48,380 nucleotides of DNA from JBDRKN01 sp043813955 (GTDB taxonomy: Bacteria > Patescibacteriota > Patescibacteriia > Patescibacteriales > Patescibacteriaceae), in NCBI GenBank assembly GCA_043813955.1, contig JBDRKN010000008.1:1-48380 (forward strand), read 5' to 3'. Every line of letters starts with the position of its first letter. Within the stretch, counting starts at the first letter, position 1. Positions 25,358 through 35,300 of this stretch are shown here, in pieces. The notes beneath the pieces are model-generated. The model was not told the origin of the DNA, ran no database searches, and worked only from the letters and a program-made list of their open reading frames with translations. The translations under genes and the position numbers were made by a program.

Positions 25358-26286
25358 AATTGATTTATATTAACAAACAAGAGCTTAATGAATTTGTTGG
25401 CAGGCAAGAGCCTTGCCAATTTTTGCAATCATGGGATTGGTCTGAATTTCAGGAACAGGCTGGCAACAAGGTTTTTAGATTAGGAATAGAGGATAATAAT
25501 AAATTAATAGCAAGCGCTGTTATTGTAAAAAAGAGCATTCTTGGCTTTAAATATTTTTACTGCCCGCGAGGTCCAGTAGCTAATGTTAAATCTCTTGATT
25601 TTCTTTTTAAGAAAATTAAGGAGTTAGCGAAGGAAGAGAAGGCTAAGTTTTTTCGATTTGATCCTGTGACATTATTTGACTCGCAAGCTGTCCAGACAAT
25701 TGATGTTCAGCCGAAAAAAACATTAATTTTAGATTTAACAAAATCAGAACAAGAATTATTATCAAGCATGCATCAGAAGACAAGGTATAATATCAGGCTG
25801 GCAGAGAAAAAGGGAGTAGAGATTTCTGAATACAATGGCGAGTGGAATGAGGTTTGGAAGATTATGCAGCAGACCAAGGCAAGAGACAAGTTTTCTCTTC
25901 ATAATCAGGAATATTATCGCAAAATGGCGGATAATAAAATGGTTAAGGTTTTTTTAGCCCGCTATAAAGGGCAAATCATTGGATTTAGCTTTGCTGTATT
26001 TTTTAAAAATTGCGCAACATATTTACACGGAGGCTCTTCTAATGAGCATCGCAATGTTATGGCTCCGTATTTATTACAATTACATATGATTAAATATGCT
26101 AAAAAGCTTAATATTAAATATTATGATTTCTATGGCATTGATGAGAAAAAATGGCCCGGAGTAACCAGATTTAAGCTTGGTTTTTCAGGCAAGATTGTTG
26201 ATTATCCAGGCACATTTGATTTAATTTTAAGTCCAGTATATTATGTGATATATAGAATAGTTAGAAAATTAAGAAGATTATGTTAG
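25354..26286 (+). CDS. FemAB/FemX-like peptidoglycan aminoacyltransferase
   Basis: The 310-residue protein shows the tandem GNAT pattern of the FemAB family: FLQSWDWSEFQEQAGNKVFRL, then YCPRGPV, then MHQKTRYNIRLAEKKGV, LHGGSSNEHRNVMAPYLLQ and YYDFYGID near the C-terminus. Such enzymes add amino acids from aminoacyl-tRNA to the stem peptide of peptidoglycan precursors, at the cytoplasmic membrane face. It overlaps ruvA by 4 nt and murE by 7 nt, and the murE neighbour supports a wall role. The amino acid added cannot be told. Confidence 0.88.
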   Translation: MKLIYINKQELNEFVGRQEPCQFLQSWDWSEFQEQAGNKVFRLGIEDNNKLIASAVIVKKSILGFKYFYCPRGPVANVKSLDFLFKKIKELAKEEKAKFFRFDPVTLFDSQAVQTIDVQPKKTLILDLTKSEQELLSSMHQKTRYNIRLAEKKGVEISEYNGEWNEVWKIMQQTKARDKFSLHNQEYYRKMADNKMVKVFLARYKGQIIGFSFAVFFKNCATYLHGGSSNEHRNVMAPYLLQLHMIKYAKKLNIKYYDFYGIDEKKWPGVTRFKLGFSGKIVDYPGTFDLILSPVYYVIYRIVRKLRRLC

Positions 26287-27692
26287 ATAAAGTTTTAGCT
26301 AAAATTAAAAGATTTATCCCTGAAAAAGTATTTAAGGCATTATGGCCTTTGTATCATTTTTTGTTAGGGGTTTTAGGCAATATTGTATATAGATGGCCAA
26401 GCCATAAGTTAATAGTTATTGGCGTAACAGGCACTACTGGCAAAACAACTTCTGTATTTTTAATTGCCAAAGCATTAGAAAAGGCTGGATACAAAGTAGG
26501 GTATACTTCAACAGCCATGTTTGGCAATGGGGAAACTGAATGGCTTAATGACAAAAAAATGACCATGGTTGGGCGCTGGTTTACTTTTAAGATAATGAGG
26601 CAGATGGTTAAAAATAAATGCCAGTATGCAGTGATTGAAACTTCTTCTGAAGGAATTGTCCAATATAGACATCGATTTATAAACTACGACATTTTAATAT
26701 TTACTGGCTTGTATCCAGAACATATTGAATCTCATGGCAGCTTTGAAAATTACAAAGAAACTAAAGGAATGCTGTTCGCCCATTTAAAGGACTGCGCCAC
26801 AAAATATGTTGATGATAACAAAAAGGTTCAAAAGACTGAAACTGGATTAAAAAAATTAAGCTTTAACCGAGTTAAAAAAACAATTATAGTAAACGGCGAT
26901 GATGAAAATAGCGATTATTTTTTAAATTTCTGGGCTGAGGAAAAGATTAAGTACCGCCTTGAGCATGGCAAGGTCTTGGAGCAGAAAATAAGGAAGCATT
27001 ATCGCAAAGTAATTGCCAGTAATATTAATATGACCAGCCATGGCACAAGCTTTAAAGTTGATGATACTGAAATAAATCTTAAGCTATTAGGCGAGTTCAG
27101 CATAGTCAATGCTATGAATGCAGTTTGCGCTGGGCTGTCTCAAGGTTTGGAATTGGATAAAATAAAGCCTGGCCTTGAAAACGTATCAGGCATTCCAGGA
27201 AGATTAGAACCTATTGATTCTGGACAGAATTTTACTGTCATAGTTGATTATGCTTTTGAGCCAAAAGCTATAGAAAAGCTTTATGAAACAATTAAATTAA
27301 TTCCTCATAAAAAAGTAATACATGTCCTTGGTTCAGCAGGAGGAGGCCGTGATCAAGCCAGGCGCCCTATCTTAGGCAATTTAGCAGGCCATAATGCTGA
27401 TTATGTTGTTGTTACTAATGAAGATCCTTATGATGATGATCCCCATATTATTATAGATCAGGTTGTTGTAGGAGCAGAAAATGCTGGTAAAAAAATTAAC
27501 AAGGATTTATTTAAAATTTATGATCGGCAGGAAGCTATTGCCAAGGCTTTAAGCTTGGCTGAGAAGGATGATATGGTTTTAATTACTGGCAAAGGAAGCG
27601 AGCAGGCTATTTGCCTGGCTAAAGGCGAGAAAGTGTCTTGGGATGACCGCGAGGTTGTGAGGCAGGAATTAGATAAGTTATTTAAAAAGTAA
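26280..27692 (+). CDS. murE: MurE-like UDP-N-acetylmuramoyl tripeptide ligase
   Basis: A Mur ligase of 470 residues. The ATP-binding loop GVTGTTGKTT is at 48-57, the central-domain signatures YAVIETSSEGI and FTGLYPEHIESHGSFENYKETKG follow, and the C-terminal domain begins near IPGRLEP. The first domain is reduced to about 45 residues. In the C-terminal domain the usual DNPR (diaminopimelate) motif is replaced by EDPYDDDP, so the third amino acid is not predictable and may be unusual. It acts in the cytoplasm on peptidoglycan precursors and is coupled to the FemX-like gene by a 7-nt overlap. Confidence 0.85.
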   Translation: MLDKVLAKIKRFIPEKVFKALWPLYHFLLGVLGNIVYRWPSHKLIVIGVTGTTGKTTSVFLIAKALEKAGYKVGYTSTAMFGNGETEWLNDKKMTMVGRWFTFKIMRQMVKNKCQYAVIETSSEGIVQYRHRFINYDILIFTGLYPEHIESHGSFENYKETKGMLFAHLKDCATKYVDDNKKVQKTETGLKKLSFNRVKKTIIVNGDDENSDYFLNFWAEEKIKYRLEHGKVLEQKIRKHYRKVIASNINMTSHGTSFKVDDTEINLKLLGEFSIVNAMNAVCAGLSQGLELDKIKPGLENVSGIPGRLEPIDSGQNFTVIVDYAFEPKAIEKLYETIKLIPHKKVIHVLGSAGGGRDQARRPILGNLAGHNADYVVVTNEDPYDDDPHIIIDQVVVGAENAGKKINKDLFKIYDRQEAIAKALSLAEKDDMVLITGKGSEQAICLAKGEKVSWDDREVVRQELDKLFKK

Positions 27693-27698
27693 TAATCC

Positions 27699-27719
27699 TT
27701 TGTGGATAAGTGATTTTTT
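27699..27719 (+). repeat. Left 21-bp direct repeat flanking hicBA, contains a DnaA-box-like 9-mer
   Basis: It matches 28417-28437 at 20 of 21 positions. It contains TGTGGATAA, the reverse complement of the DnaA-box consensus TTATCCACA. In one frame it reads FVDK-stop, the same ending as the hicA-like product. Confidence 0.7.
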
Positions 27720-27775
27720 TAATTTTAATTTTTTTATTGACAAAACAAGCTCTTGTGTTAAATTATGTTATGTTA

Positions 27776-27784
27776 TGCTATAAT
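27776..27784 (+). promoter_or_regulatory. Extended -10 promoter of hicBA, leaderless spacing
   Basis: TGCTATAAT is an extended -10. Its last base is exactly seven positions before the ATG at 27791. The TTGACA at 27737-27742 is too far upstream to serve this -10. Confidence 0.6.
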
Positions 27785-27790
27785 ACCACT

Positions 27791-28138
27791 ATGATTAATA
27801 CTAAAAAAAATACTATTCTAAGATTCTTTATCTATTATGATGAAAAAGAAAAAGAATTCATCGGTGTTTGCGTTGATCTGGCTATAATAAAAGTTGGAAA
27901 TGATCCAAGAAAAGTTAAAGACGATTTAATTAATGCATCCTTTGGCTATGCAGAGGCTGTGTGCAATCAGAATCTGCCAGATAAATTATTAAACCACAAG
28001 CTTCCTAAGGAATACCTTGATGTGCATAATTTTATATGCAATGCCATATCTAAAAAGCAGCTAAAGGAGTTTAAGGTTGATTTAAATAACATAGAGACTT
28101 TTTTCCAAAAAGTTCCAGAAATATGCCACGCGATTTAA
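27791..28138 (+). CDS. hicB: HicB-like antitoxin
   Basis: The longer frame from 27710 is AT-rich intergenic sequence; ATG 27791 begins exactly at the predicted transcription start. The 115-residue protein carries a partial HicB-type ferredoxin-like fold: IYYDEKEKEFIGVCVDLAIIKVGNDPRKVKDDLINASFGYAEAV, given here as its recognisable course from beta strand to helix. No DNA-binding domain is obvious in the C-terminal 40 residues. It overlaps the HicA-like gene by 16 nt and would neutralise it. The HicB assignment rests on fold pattern and partner. Confidence 0.65.
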   Translation: MINTKKNTILRFFIYYDEKEKEFIGVCVDLAIIKVGNDPRKVKDDLINASFGYAEAVCNQNLPDKLLNHKLPKEYLDVHNFICNAISKKQLKEFKVDLNNIETFFQKVPEICHAI

Positions 28139-28431
28139 GAAATTGGAATTTTAAAGATGTTGTTTCTTTTTTAAAGCAACATTTTTTTGTTAATATTCAT
28201 TCTAGAAAAGGCGGTTCCCATCAATATTTTAAAGGTTTTGTTAATAATGAAATAAAATTAGTTGAAGTTCAATATCATGGCAGCAAGGCTGTAAAGGTTA
28301 GGTGTTTGCAGCATGATATTATCCCTAAATCAGGCATCCCAGAAGCTTATTGGAAAAAATGGGCTAATGCAGGCAGGAAAAATCAAAGAAAAAAAATTCA
28401 GTACAAGCAGGCAAGGTTTGTGGATAAGTAA
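28123..28431 (+). CDS. hicA: HicA-like mRNA interferase toxin
   Basis: The 102-residue protein has the HicA dsRNA-binding-like pattern: FKDVVSFLKQHFF, then SRKGGSHQYFKG with the catalytic-type His, the strand VEVQYHGSKAVKVRCLQ and IIPKSGIPEAYWKKW. HicA toxins cleave mRNA. The Lys/Arg-rich tail from about residue 82 is an extension beyond the core. It overlaps the HicB-like frame by 16 nt, and its last codons lie in the right-hand 21-bp repeat. Confidence 0.8.
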   Translation: MPRDLRNWNFKDVVSFLKQHFFVNIHSRKGGSHQYFKGFVNNEIKLVEVQYHGSKAVKVRCLQHDIIPKSGIPEAYWKKWANAGRKNQRKKIQYKQARFVDK

Positions 28432-28437
28432 TTTTTT
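28417..28437 (+). repeat. Right 21-bp direct repeat flanking hicBA, contains a DnaA-box-like 9-mer
   Basis: The second copy of the repeat at 27699-27719. It covers the last four codons and stop of the hicA-like gene and the T-rich stretch after it. Confidence 0.7.
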
Positions 28438-28543
28438 AAACATTTTTGAGCTTTGAAATTTTATATCAATCTTGCCATTTTTTGTTTAATATAAAAGAAA
28501 AAAGGCTAAGTCTTGACCAAATAGAAAATTTAGTCATTTATAT

Positions 28544-28575
28544 TTGACATTTTTTAAAATTATTGTTAGTATAAA
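28544..28575 (+). promoter_or_regulatory. rpoBC promoter
   Basis: A consensus TTGACA (28544-28549) is followed after 17 bp by TAGTAT or after 20 bp by TATAAA. It lies about 240 nt upstream of rpoB. Confidence 0.55.
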
Positions 28576-28638
28576 ATAAGTTTTACAATTGGTTAACAAT
28601 ATTAAGTTGTTTACGAACAATGTCCAAACATAATTAAA

Positions 28639-28704
28639 AGCGACCGAAGAGGAGACGCGGTTTTTGTGTCTTCGATGATTAAATCCTAAAAAAGGTCGTT
28701 TTTT
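28639..28704 (+). promoter_or_regulatory. First hairpin of the rpoB leader (terminator-like)
   Basis: AGCGACC (28639-28645) and GGTCGTT (28694-28700) close a structure that encloses a second stem, CGAAGA/TCTTCG (28645-28650, 28669-28674). A T run follows, to 28704. It has terminator shape with an internal arm, as in attenuators. Confidence 0.6.
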
Positions 28705-28748
28705 ATATTTAAAAACATTTTAACTCAAATTAACCAAGCCAATTGCTA

Positions 28749-28791
28749 AGCAACAACTCAACCCCCAGTCTATTGTTGAGAGTTTTTTGCT
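28749..28791 (+). promoter_or_regulatory. Second hairpin of the rpoB leader (terminator-like)
   Basis: CTCAAC/GTTGAG (28757-28762, 28775-28780) form the core and AGCAA/TTGCT (28749-28753, 28787-28791) can extend the stem. A run of six Ts (28783-28788) follows the core. It ends 22 nt before the rpoB ATG. Confidence 0.55.
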
Positions 28792-28813
28792 GTTTTAATC
28801 TACGCGAAAACAT

Positions 28814-31800
28814 ATGCCACAAAAACATTATGATCGCCACCCAGACCGTAAATACTTTGTGGAGTCAGAAGCAGTGATTCCAATGCCTGACCTAATTGAA
28901 GTTCAGAAGGATTCTTATAATTGGTTTATAAAAGAAGGGCTAAAGGATTTATTTGATGAATTTTCTCCAATTACTGACTTTATTGGACGTGATTTAGAAT
29001 TGTATTTTGAAGATTATTATTTTGATGATTCTAAATTTGACGAGCACGAAAGCAAGGCCAAGAATATCACTTATGAAGCTTCCTTGCGAGTTAAGGCTAC
29101 CCTTAAGAATAAAAAGACAGGACAAAAGATCACACAGGAAGTTTTCCTGGGTGATTTTCCTTTAATTACCAGAAACGGCACTTTCATAATTAATGGAATT
29201 GAAAGAGCTATTGTATCCCAGCTGATCAGGAGCGCTGGCGTGATTTTCAGCGCTAACAGGGTTAAGGATAAAAAATATTACGGAGCTAAGATAATTCCTA
29301 ACAGAGGCGCCTGGATTGAATTAGAGACTGATATTAATAATGTTATTTGGGCGCGCATTGACCGCAAAAGAAAAGTGGCTGTCTCGTCTTTGCTAAGAGC
29401 TTTTGGCTATGGCTCCAATGAAGATATTAAGCAGTTGTTTACTGTTTATGGAGGCACTTATTTAGCAAAATCAGGCCTTAGTGAAGAAGAAGTAATGAAA
29501 TATATAGAAGCTACAATGGCCAAGGACGCAGCTACTAGCGAAGATGAAGGATTGATTGAGGTTTACAAAAGAATACGTCCTGGCGATTTAGCAACTGCTG
29601 AGAATGCCAGAAGTTTGATTCATTCAATGTTTTTCAGATTTGACCGTTATGACTTTGACAGGGTTGGACGATATAAATTAAACAAGAGATTTGGCTTTGA
29701 TATTCCTAATAACAAGGAAACAAGAATTTTGAGGAGAGAAGATTTAATAGCGATTATTAGCGAGTTGATCATTTTATCTGTTAAACAGGGAGAAGGAGAT
29801 GATATTGATCATCTTGGAAACAGGCGCGTAAGGGCAATCGGAGAATTGCTCCAAAACAAGACACGCATTGGTTTTTCCCGCATGGAAAGAATTATCAGGG
29901 ACAGAATGAGCATTATGGAGATTGAAACCCTGAATCCTAATAAATTAATTAATGCCAGGCCGTTGATTTCTGTAGTCAAGGAATTTTTTATGTCATCTCA
30001 ATTATCCCAGTTTATGGACCAGACAAATCCGATTGCAGAATTAGAGCACAAGCGGCGCTTGTCAGCTCTTGGCCCGGGCGGTTTAACAAGAGAGAGAGCA
30101 GGCTTTGAGGTGCGCGACGTGCATGCTACGCACTATGGCCGCATTTGCCCTATTGCCACTCCTGAAGGGCCTAATATTGGATTGGTAGGCCACTTTGCCA
30201 CTTATGCAAAATTAAACAGCTATGGGTTTATAGAAGCTCCATATAGGAAGGTGTTGCACGATGTTGCCAATGATCCTGAAATTATTATTAATAAGATTGC
30301 CAGAAAAGATATTTATGACATTAAGGGCAAGAAAGTTTTAGTCAAGGCAGGCGAAATTATTGATGGAAAAAAGGCTAAACTTTTGCAGGAAAAGCGCGGA
30401 AATAAGAAAATACCTATTAAACCTGTTGTTACTGATGAAATTGTATATTTAGACGCTTTTGAAGAAGAGAAATTTATTTCTACTGATTTTAATACCCCAA
30501 TTGATGATAATGGCCATTTTATGGTTGATAAGGCTGAAGTAAGAAAATATGGCGAGCCAGTTATTGAAGATGTTGCTAAAGTTGACATAGTCGGCGTAGC
30601 TGCAAACCAGATTGTTTCTGTTGCTACCTCATTGATTCCTTTTCTAGAGCATGATGATGGTATTCGCGCCTTAATGGGCACAAACATGCAGCGCCAGGCT
30701 GTGCCTCTGGTTAAAGCAGAGGCTCCGATTGTCGGTACTGGCATTGAGGCCAGGGCTGCCAGAGATTCTGGCTATATTTTGATTGCTGAAGAGGACGGCA
30801 TAATCAGCAAGGTAGACGGCAATCATATTGTGATCAAGAGCGATAAGGGCAAAGCGCATGAGTACAAGCTGAATAAATTTTTGCGCTCTAATGCTTTGAC
30901 CTGCATTAATCAGAAGCCGATTGTTAACAAGAACGACAAGGTTAAGAAAGGCGATGTGCTTACAGATGCCTCAGCTATTGTTAACGGTGAACTGGCTCTG
31001 GGCAATAATGTGCTGGTTGCATTTATGACATGGGAAGGCTTTAATTTTGAGGACGCTATTATTATCTCTGAACGCTTGGTTAAAGAAGACGTTTATTCAT
31101 CCATTCATATTGAAAATTATACCATTGACGTTCGCGACACAAAGCTTGGTCCAGAGACAATCACTAATGATATTCCAAATATTTCTGAGGAAAAGCTAAA
31201 GAATCTTGATGAGGACGGCATTATTCGCATTGGAGCTGAAGTTTCCAGCGGCGATATTTTAGCAGGCAAGATTACTCCTAAAGGAGAGACAGAACTTTCA
31301 GCTGAGGAAAAATTACTACGAGCTATTTTTGGAGAAAAAGCTAAGGATGTCCGCGACTCTTCCCTATACTTAGAGCATGGAGAGCATGGCAAGGTAGTTG
31401 ATGTCAAAGTTTTTTCAAGAGAAAATGGAGACAAGCTACCAACAGGAGTAATACAGTCTATTCAGGTTACTATTGCTAATTTGCGCAAGATCAGGGCTGG
31501 AGATAAAATGGCAGGACGCCACGGAAACAAGGGAGTTATTTCTAAAATCGTGCCAGTAGAAGACATGCCTTATCTTGAAGATGGAACTCCGATTGATATT
31601 ATTCTTTCACCTTTGGGCGTTGTTTCACGTATGAATTTAGGGCAATTATTAGAAACTCATCTTGGCCTTGCGGCTAATAAGCTGAATTACAAAGTTGCCA
31701 CGCCTCCGTTAAACGGCATAAGCGAAGAGCAGATCAAAGAGGAATTAAGAAAGGCTGGGCTTCCTGAAGACGGAAAATCAGTATTAATTAATGGAAAAAC

Positions 31801-32305
31801 AGGTCAGGCATTTGATAACAGGACTACTGTTGGATGCAAGTATATGCTAAAGCTTAACCATATGGTAGAAGACAAGATTCACCAGCGCTCTATTGGCCCT
31901 TATTCTTTGATTACACAGCAGCCTTTGGGAGGAAAGGCCCAGTTTGGAGGCCAGCGTTTTGGAGAGATGGAAGTTTGGGCATTAGAAGCATATGGCGCTG
32001 CCCATAATTTGCAGGAGATTTTAACCATTAAGTCAGATGATGTTGCAGGACGAAGCAAAGCCTATGAATCCATTATCAAGGGCGAACATATTAAAAAGAT
32101 TAATGTGCCAGAATCATTTAATGTTTTGGTTCGCGAGCTCAAGGGCTTAGCTTTAGATGTGGAGCTTTTGGACAAAAATGACGAGCCAATTGATTTGGAA
32201 AAGATTGAACAGGCTAATCTAGAAGAAGAGGCTAAGTCAAGGAAGGAAAGAGAGGAAACAAGAAGAGAGCAAGAGCCCAAAGGAGAGGAATTAAAAAAAG
32301 AATAA
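28814..32305 (+). CDS. rpoB: RNA polymerase beta subunit
   Basis: The 1163-residue protein has the conserved beta-subunit blocks in order: N-terminal protrusion (FVESEAVIPMPDLIEVQ), lobe, the rifampicin-region fork (SQLSQFMDQTNPIAELEHKRR, then LSALGPGGL), GRICPIATPEGPNIGL, the AGDKMAGRHGNKGVIS active-site block and the C-terminal GGKAQFGGQRFGEMEVWALEAYGAA clamp, given as separate motifs. With RpoC it forms the catalytic centre of transcription. The C-terminus ends in a Glu/Lys/Arg-rich tail of about 25 residues. rpoC follows after 10 nt. No SD is visible before ATG 28814. Confidence 0.97.
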   Translation: MPQKHYDRHPDRKYFVESEAVIPMPDLIEVQKDSYNWFIKEGLKDLFDEFSPITDFIGRDLELYFEDYYFDDSKFDEHESKAKNITYEASLRVKATLKNKKTGQKITQEVFLGDFPLITRNGTFIINGIERAIVSQLIRSAGVIFSANRVKDKKYYGAKIIPNRGAWIELETDINNVIWARIDRKRKVAVSSLLRAFGYGSNEDIKQLFTVYGGTYLAKSGLSEEEVMKYIEATMAKDAATSEDEGLIEVYKRIRPGDLATAENARSLIHSMFFRFDRYDFDRVGRYKLNKRFGFDIPNNKETRILRREDLIAIISELIILSVKQGEGDDIDHLGNRRVRAIGELLQNKTRIGFSRMERIIRDRMSIMEIETLNPNKLINARPLISVVKEFFMSSQLSQFMDQTNPIAELEHKRRLSALGPGGLTRERAGFEVRDVHATHYGRICPIATPEGPNIGLVGHFATYAKLNSYGFIEAPYRKVLHDVANDPEIIINKIARKDIYDIKGKKVLVKAGEIIDGKKAKLLQEKRGNKKIPIKPVVTDEIVYLDAFEEEKFISTDFNTPIDDNGHFMVDKAEVRKYGEPVIEDVAKVDIVGVAANQIVSVATSLIPFLEHDDGIRALMGTNMQRQAVPLVKAEAPIVGTGIEARAARDSGYILIAEEDGIISKVDGNHIVIKSDKGKAHEYKLNKFLRSNALTCINQKPIVNKNDKVKKGDVLTDASAIVNGELALGNNVLVAFMTWEGFNFEDAIIISERLVKEDVYSSIHIENYTIDVRDTKLGPETITNDIPNISEEKLKNLDEDGIIRIGAEVSSGDILAGKITPKGETELSAEEKLLRAIFGEKAKDVRDSSLYLEHGEHGKVVDVKVFSRENGDKLPTGVIQSIQVTIANLRKIRAGDKMAGRHGNKGVISKIVPVEDMPYLEDGTPIDIILSPLGVVSRMNLGQLLETHLGLAANKLNYKVATPPLNGISEEQIKEELRKAGLPEDGKSVLINGKTGQAFDNRTTVGCKYMLKLNHMVEDKIHQRSIGPYSLITQQPLGGKAQFGGQRFGEMEVWALEAYGAAHNLQEILTIKSDDVAGRSKAYESIIKGEHIKKINVPESFNVLVRELKGLALDVELLDKNDEPIDLEKIEQANLEEEAKSRKEREETRREQEPKGEELKKE

Positions 32306-32315
32306 TTATTAAAAT

Positions 32316-35300
32316 ATGCTTAATCCCATAAAAACAACTGATTTTGAAGCCATTCGTTTGCATGTAGCTTCGCCAGAAGTCGTTTTTTCCTGGTCTCATG
32401 GAGAAGTGACCAGGCCAGAGACTATTAATTACAGAACCCAGAAACCAGAAAAGAATGGTTTGTTTTGCGAAAAAATATTTGGTCCGTCCAAAGATTATGA
32501 ATGCCATTGCGGCAAGTACAAAAAAATACGCCACAAAGGCATTATTTGCGAAAAATGCGGGGTAGAGGTGACTAGAAGCATTGTCCGCCGTGAGCGCATG
32601 GGTCATATTCAGCTGCAGACTCCTTGTACGCATATTTGGTTTTTGCGCGGGTTGTCTTCTAAGATCGGTTTAGCCCTTAATCTATCAGTGCAGGCTTTGG
32701 AAAAAGTAGTCTATTTTGCAAGTTTTGTAATCACAGAAGTCAATGAAGATTTAAAGGAAGCTACATTGGATCAGATTAAGTCTGAATTTAAGTCTAAGAA
32801 AAAAGGATTAGACAGTGAATTAAACAACCAGGTTAAGCAAATCAAGGCTAAAAAGAGCCAGCTAATTAAAGATGGAAAAACTATCCCTAAGGCAGACCAG
32901 ATTCTGGTTCAGGAGATTGAAGGCTTAAGCAAGGTTAAGGAAGAAAAGCTGGCTACCTTAGAGGACGCCTTTGCCCAGGCTCAGAAAGAATTAAAAGATT
33001 TAAAGCCGTTTAATATTGTAGCAGAAAGCACTTATCAGAGCCTTAGTTTAAAATATGGCCATATTTTTACTGCCAAAATCGGCGCAGAAGCTATTAGGGA
33101 TTTATTAAAGAAAATTGATTTAGAAAAAGATGTCATTGATTTGGAAAAGGAATTAAAAGATTCAATAGAATCAAAAAAAGACAAGCTTACAAAACGTTTA
33201 AAATTATTTAAGAGTTTGAAAAAAAATAATATCAGGCCAGAGTGGATGATTTTGACTACAATTCCAGTTATTCCTCCAGATTTGCGACCAATGGTAGCTC
33301 TGGATGGAGGCCGTTATGCTACCTCTGACCTTAATGATTTATACCGCAGAATTATTAACCGCAACAACCGATTAAAGCAGTTGATTGACTTAAGCGCTCC
33401 AGAAGTAATCTGTCGCAATGAGAAAAGAATGCTTCAGGAGGCAGTTGACGCCTTGATTGACAATTCTATAAGGCATGGCAAGACTGTTGTAGCTTCAACT
33501 GGCCAAAAGAGAACTCTTAAGTCTCTAGCTGATTCTCTTAAGGGCAAGCAGGGACGTTTTAGGCAAAATTTGCTTGGCAAGAGAACTGATTATTCTGGAC
33601 GCAGCGTAATTACTGTTAATCCTAAATTAAGGCTGTACGAATGCGGTATTCCAAAGAAAATGGCATTAGAATTATTCAAGCCTTTTATTATATCCAAGCT
33701 TATTAAAATGGAAGTTGTGCATAATGTGCGCAGCGCTTCCAGATATATTGAAGCAGGACATGATTTAGTTTGGGATATCTTGGGAGATATTATTAAAGAA
33801 GCATATGTTTTGCTTAATCGCGCTCCAACATTGCACAGATTGGGCATTCAGGCCTTTAAGCCAATAATGATTGAAGGGTTGGCTGTTCAAATACATCCTT
33901 TAGTCTGCGCTGCCTTTAATGCTGACTTTGACGGAGACCAGATGGCTGTGCACGTTCCATTGACAAAGGAGGCAAGAGAAGAGGCAGCTACCATTATGCT
34001 GTCTTCGCATAATTTGCTTAAGCCGGCTACTGGAGATCCTGTTGTTTCGCCTAGCCAGGATATTGTATGGGGCGTTTACTATATCACCAGCCAGGAAGAG
34101 AAAGTTAAGGATGAAAAACAGCTTAAGGCTTTTTCTTCAGAAATAGAAGCCAAATTAGCCCATGATTTAGGCAAAATTCATTTGCGTCAGCCTATTAGGG
34201 TTAAATTAAATTATGCCAATGCTAATGGATTAATACAAACTAGTGTTGGAAAAATTATTTTTAATGAAATTCTGCCTGAAAAACTGCGTTTTGTTAATAA
34301 TTTAGTAGGCAAAGGAGAATTAAGGATCTTGGTCAAAGAATGTTTGGAATTATATGGCGAAGAAAAGACAGTTGACTTTTTGGATAGATTAAAATCAAAA
34401 GCCTTTGGATTTATTACAGACTCAGGGCTGTCCTGGGGCATAGACGATTTGCCAACATTTAAAGAAGTTGAAGAAAAGATTAAGGAAACTGAAGCAATGG
34501 CTGAAGAAGTTAAAGAAAGCTATGAAGAGGGGCTTTTGACAGATTCTGAGCGCTACAGCAAGATTATTGAGCTTTGGACAAAAACTAAGGAAGACGTTAC
34601 TGATGCCTGTGTTAGCGGCTTGGACAGAAACGGCCCGGTCTATACAATGATTAAGTCTGGCGCCCGCGGTTCTTGGGCCCAGCTAACACAAATGCTTGGG
34701 ATGAAAGGCTTGGTAACATCTCCTTCTGGCGCGATTATTGAGCTGCCAGTCAAAGGCAATTTTAAGCATGGATTTAATGTCCTAGAATATTTTATCGCAA
34801 CCCATGGCGTGCGCAAAGGCTTGTCTGATACAGCTTTGCGTACTGCTAACGCAGGTTATTTAACCCGACGCTTGGTTGATGTTTCACAGGATGTAATTAT
34901 TCAAGAAGAGGATTGCGGAGAAGATAAAGGAGTTAAAATTACTGCTGAAGAGAGCGATCACCTTGGCAGGAGTTTGCTTAAGCGCATATCTGGCCGTTAT
35001 TTAACAGAAGATTTGACTAATAAGAATAAGGTATTGATTAAAAAAGGAACTTTAGTTACTGATGAAATGGTTAAGAAATTTGGTAATGAAAAAATTGAGC
35101 ATGCCAGCATCAGATCATTAATGACATGCAAGGCCAAGAAAGGCTTATGCCAGAAGTGCTATGGAAACGACTTGGCATATAATGAACCAGTAAAGATTGG
35201 CACTGCAGTAGGTATTATAGCTGCCCAGTCTATTGGCGAGCCTGGAACTCAGCTGACTATGAGAACTTTCCATACTGGAGGCGTTGCCGGCGGTGATGAT

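Larger units (their letters stand above)
28432..28813 (+). other. rpoB leader region without genes
   Basis: This 382-nt stretch holds no credible coding frame. It contains a promoter (28544-28575), two terminator-like hairpins (28639-28704 and 28749-28791) and AT-rich spacer, consistent with a long regulatory leader of the rpoBC transcript. Confidence 0.7.

Noticed and set aside
27699..28437. Replication origin
   Set aside because: Only two DnaA-box-like 9-mers about 720 bp apart, with no dnaA, dnaN or AT-rich unwinding array beside them.
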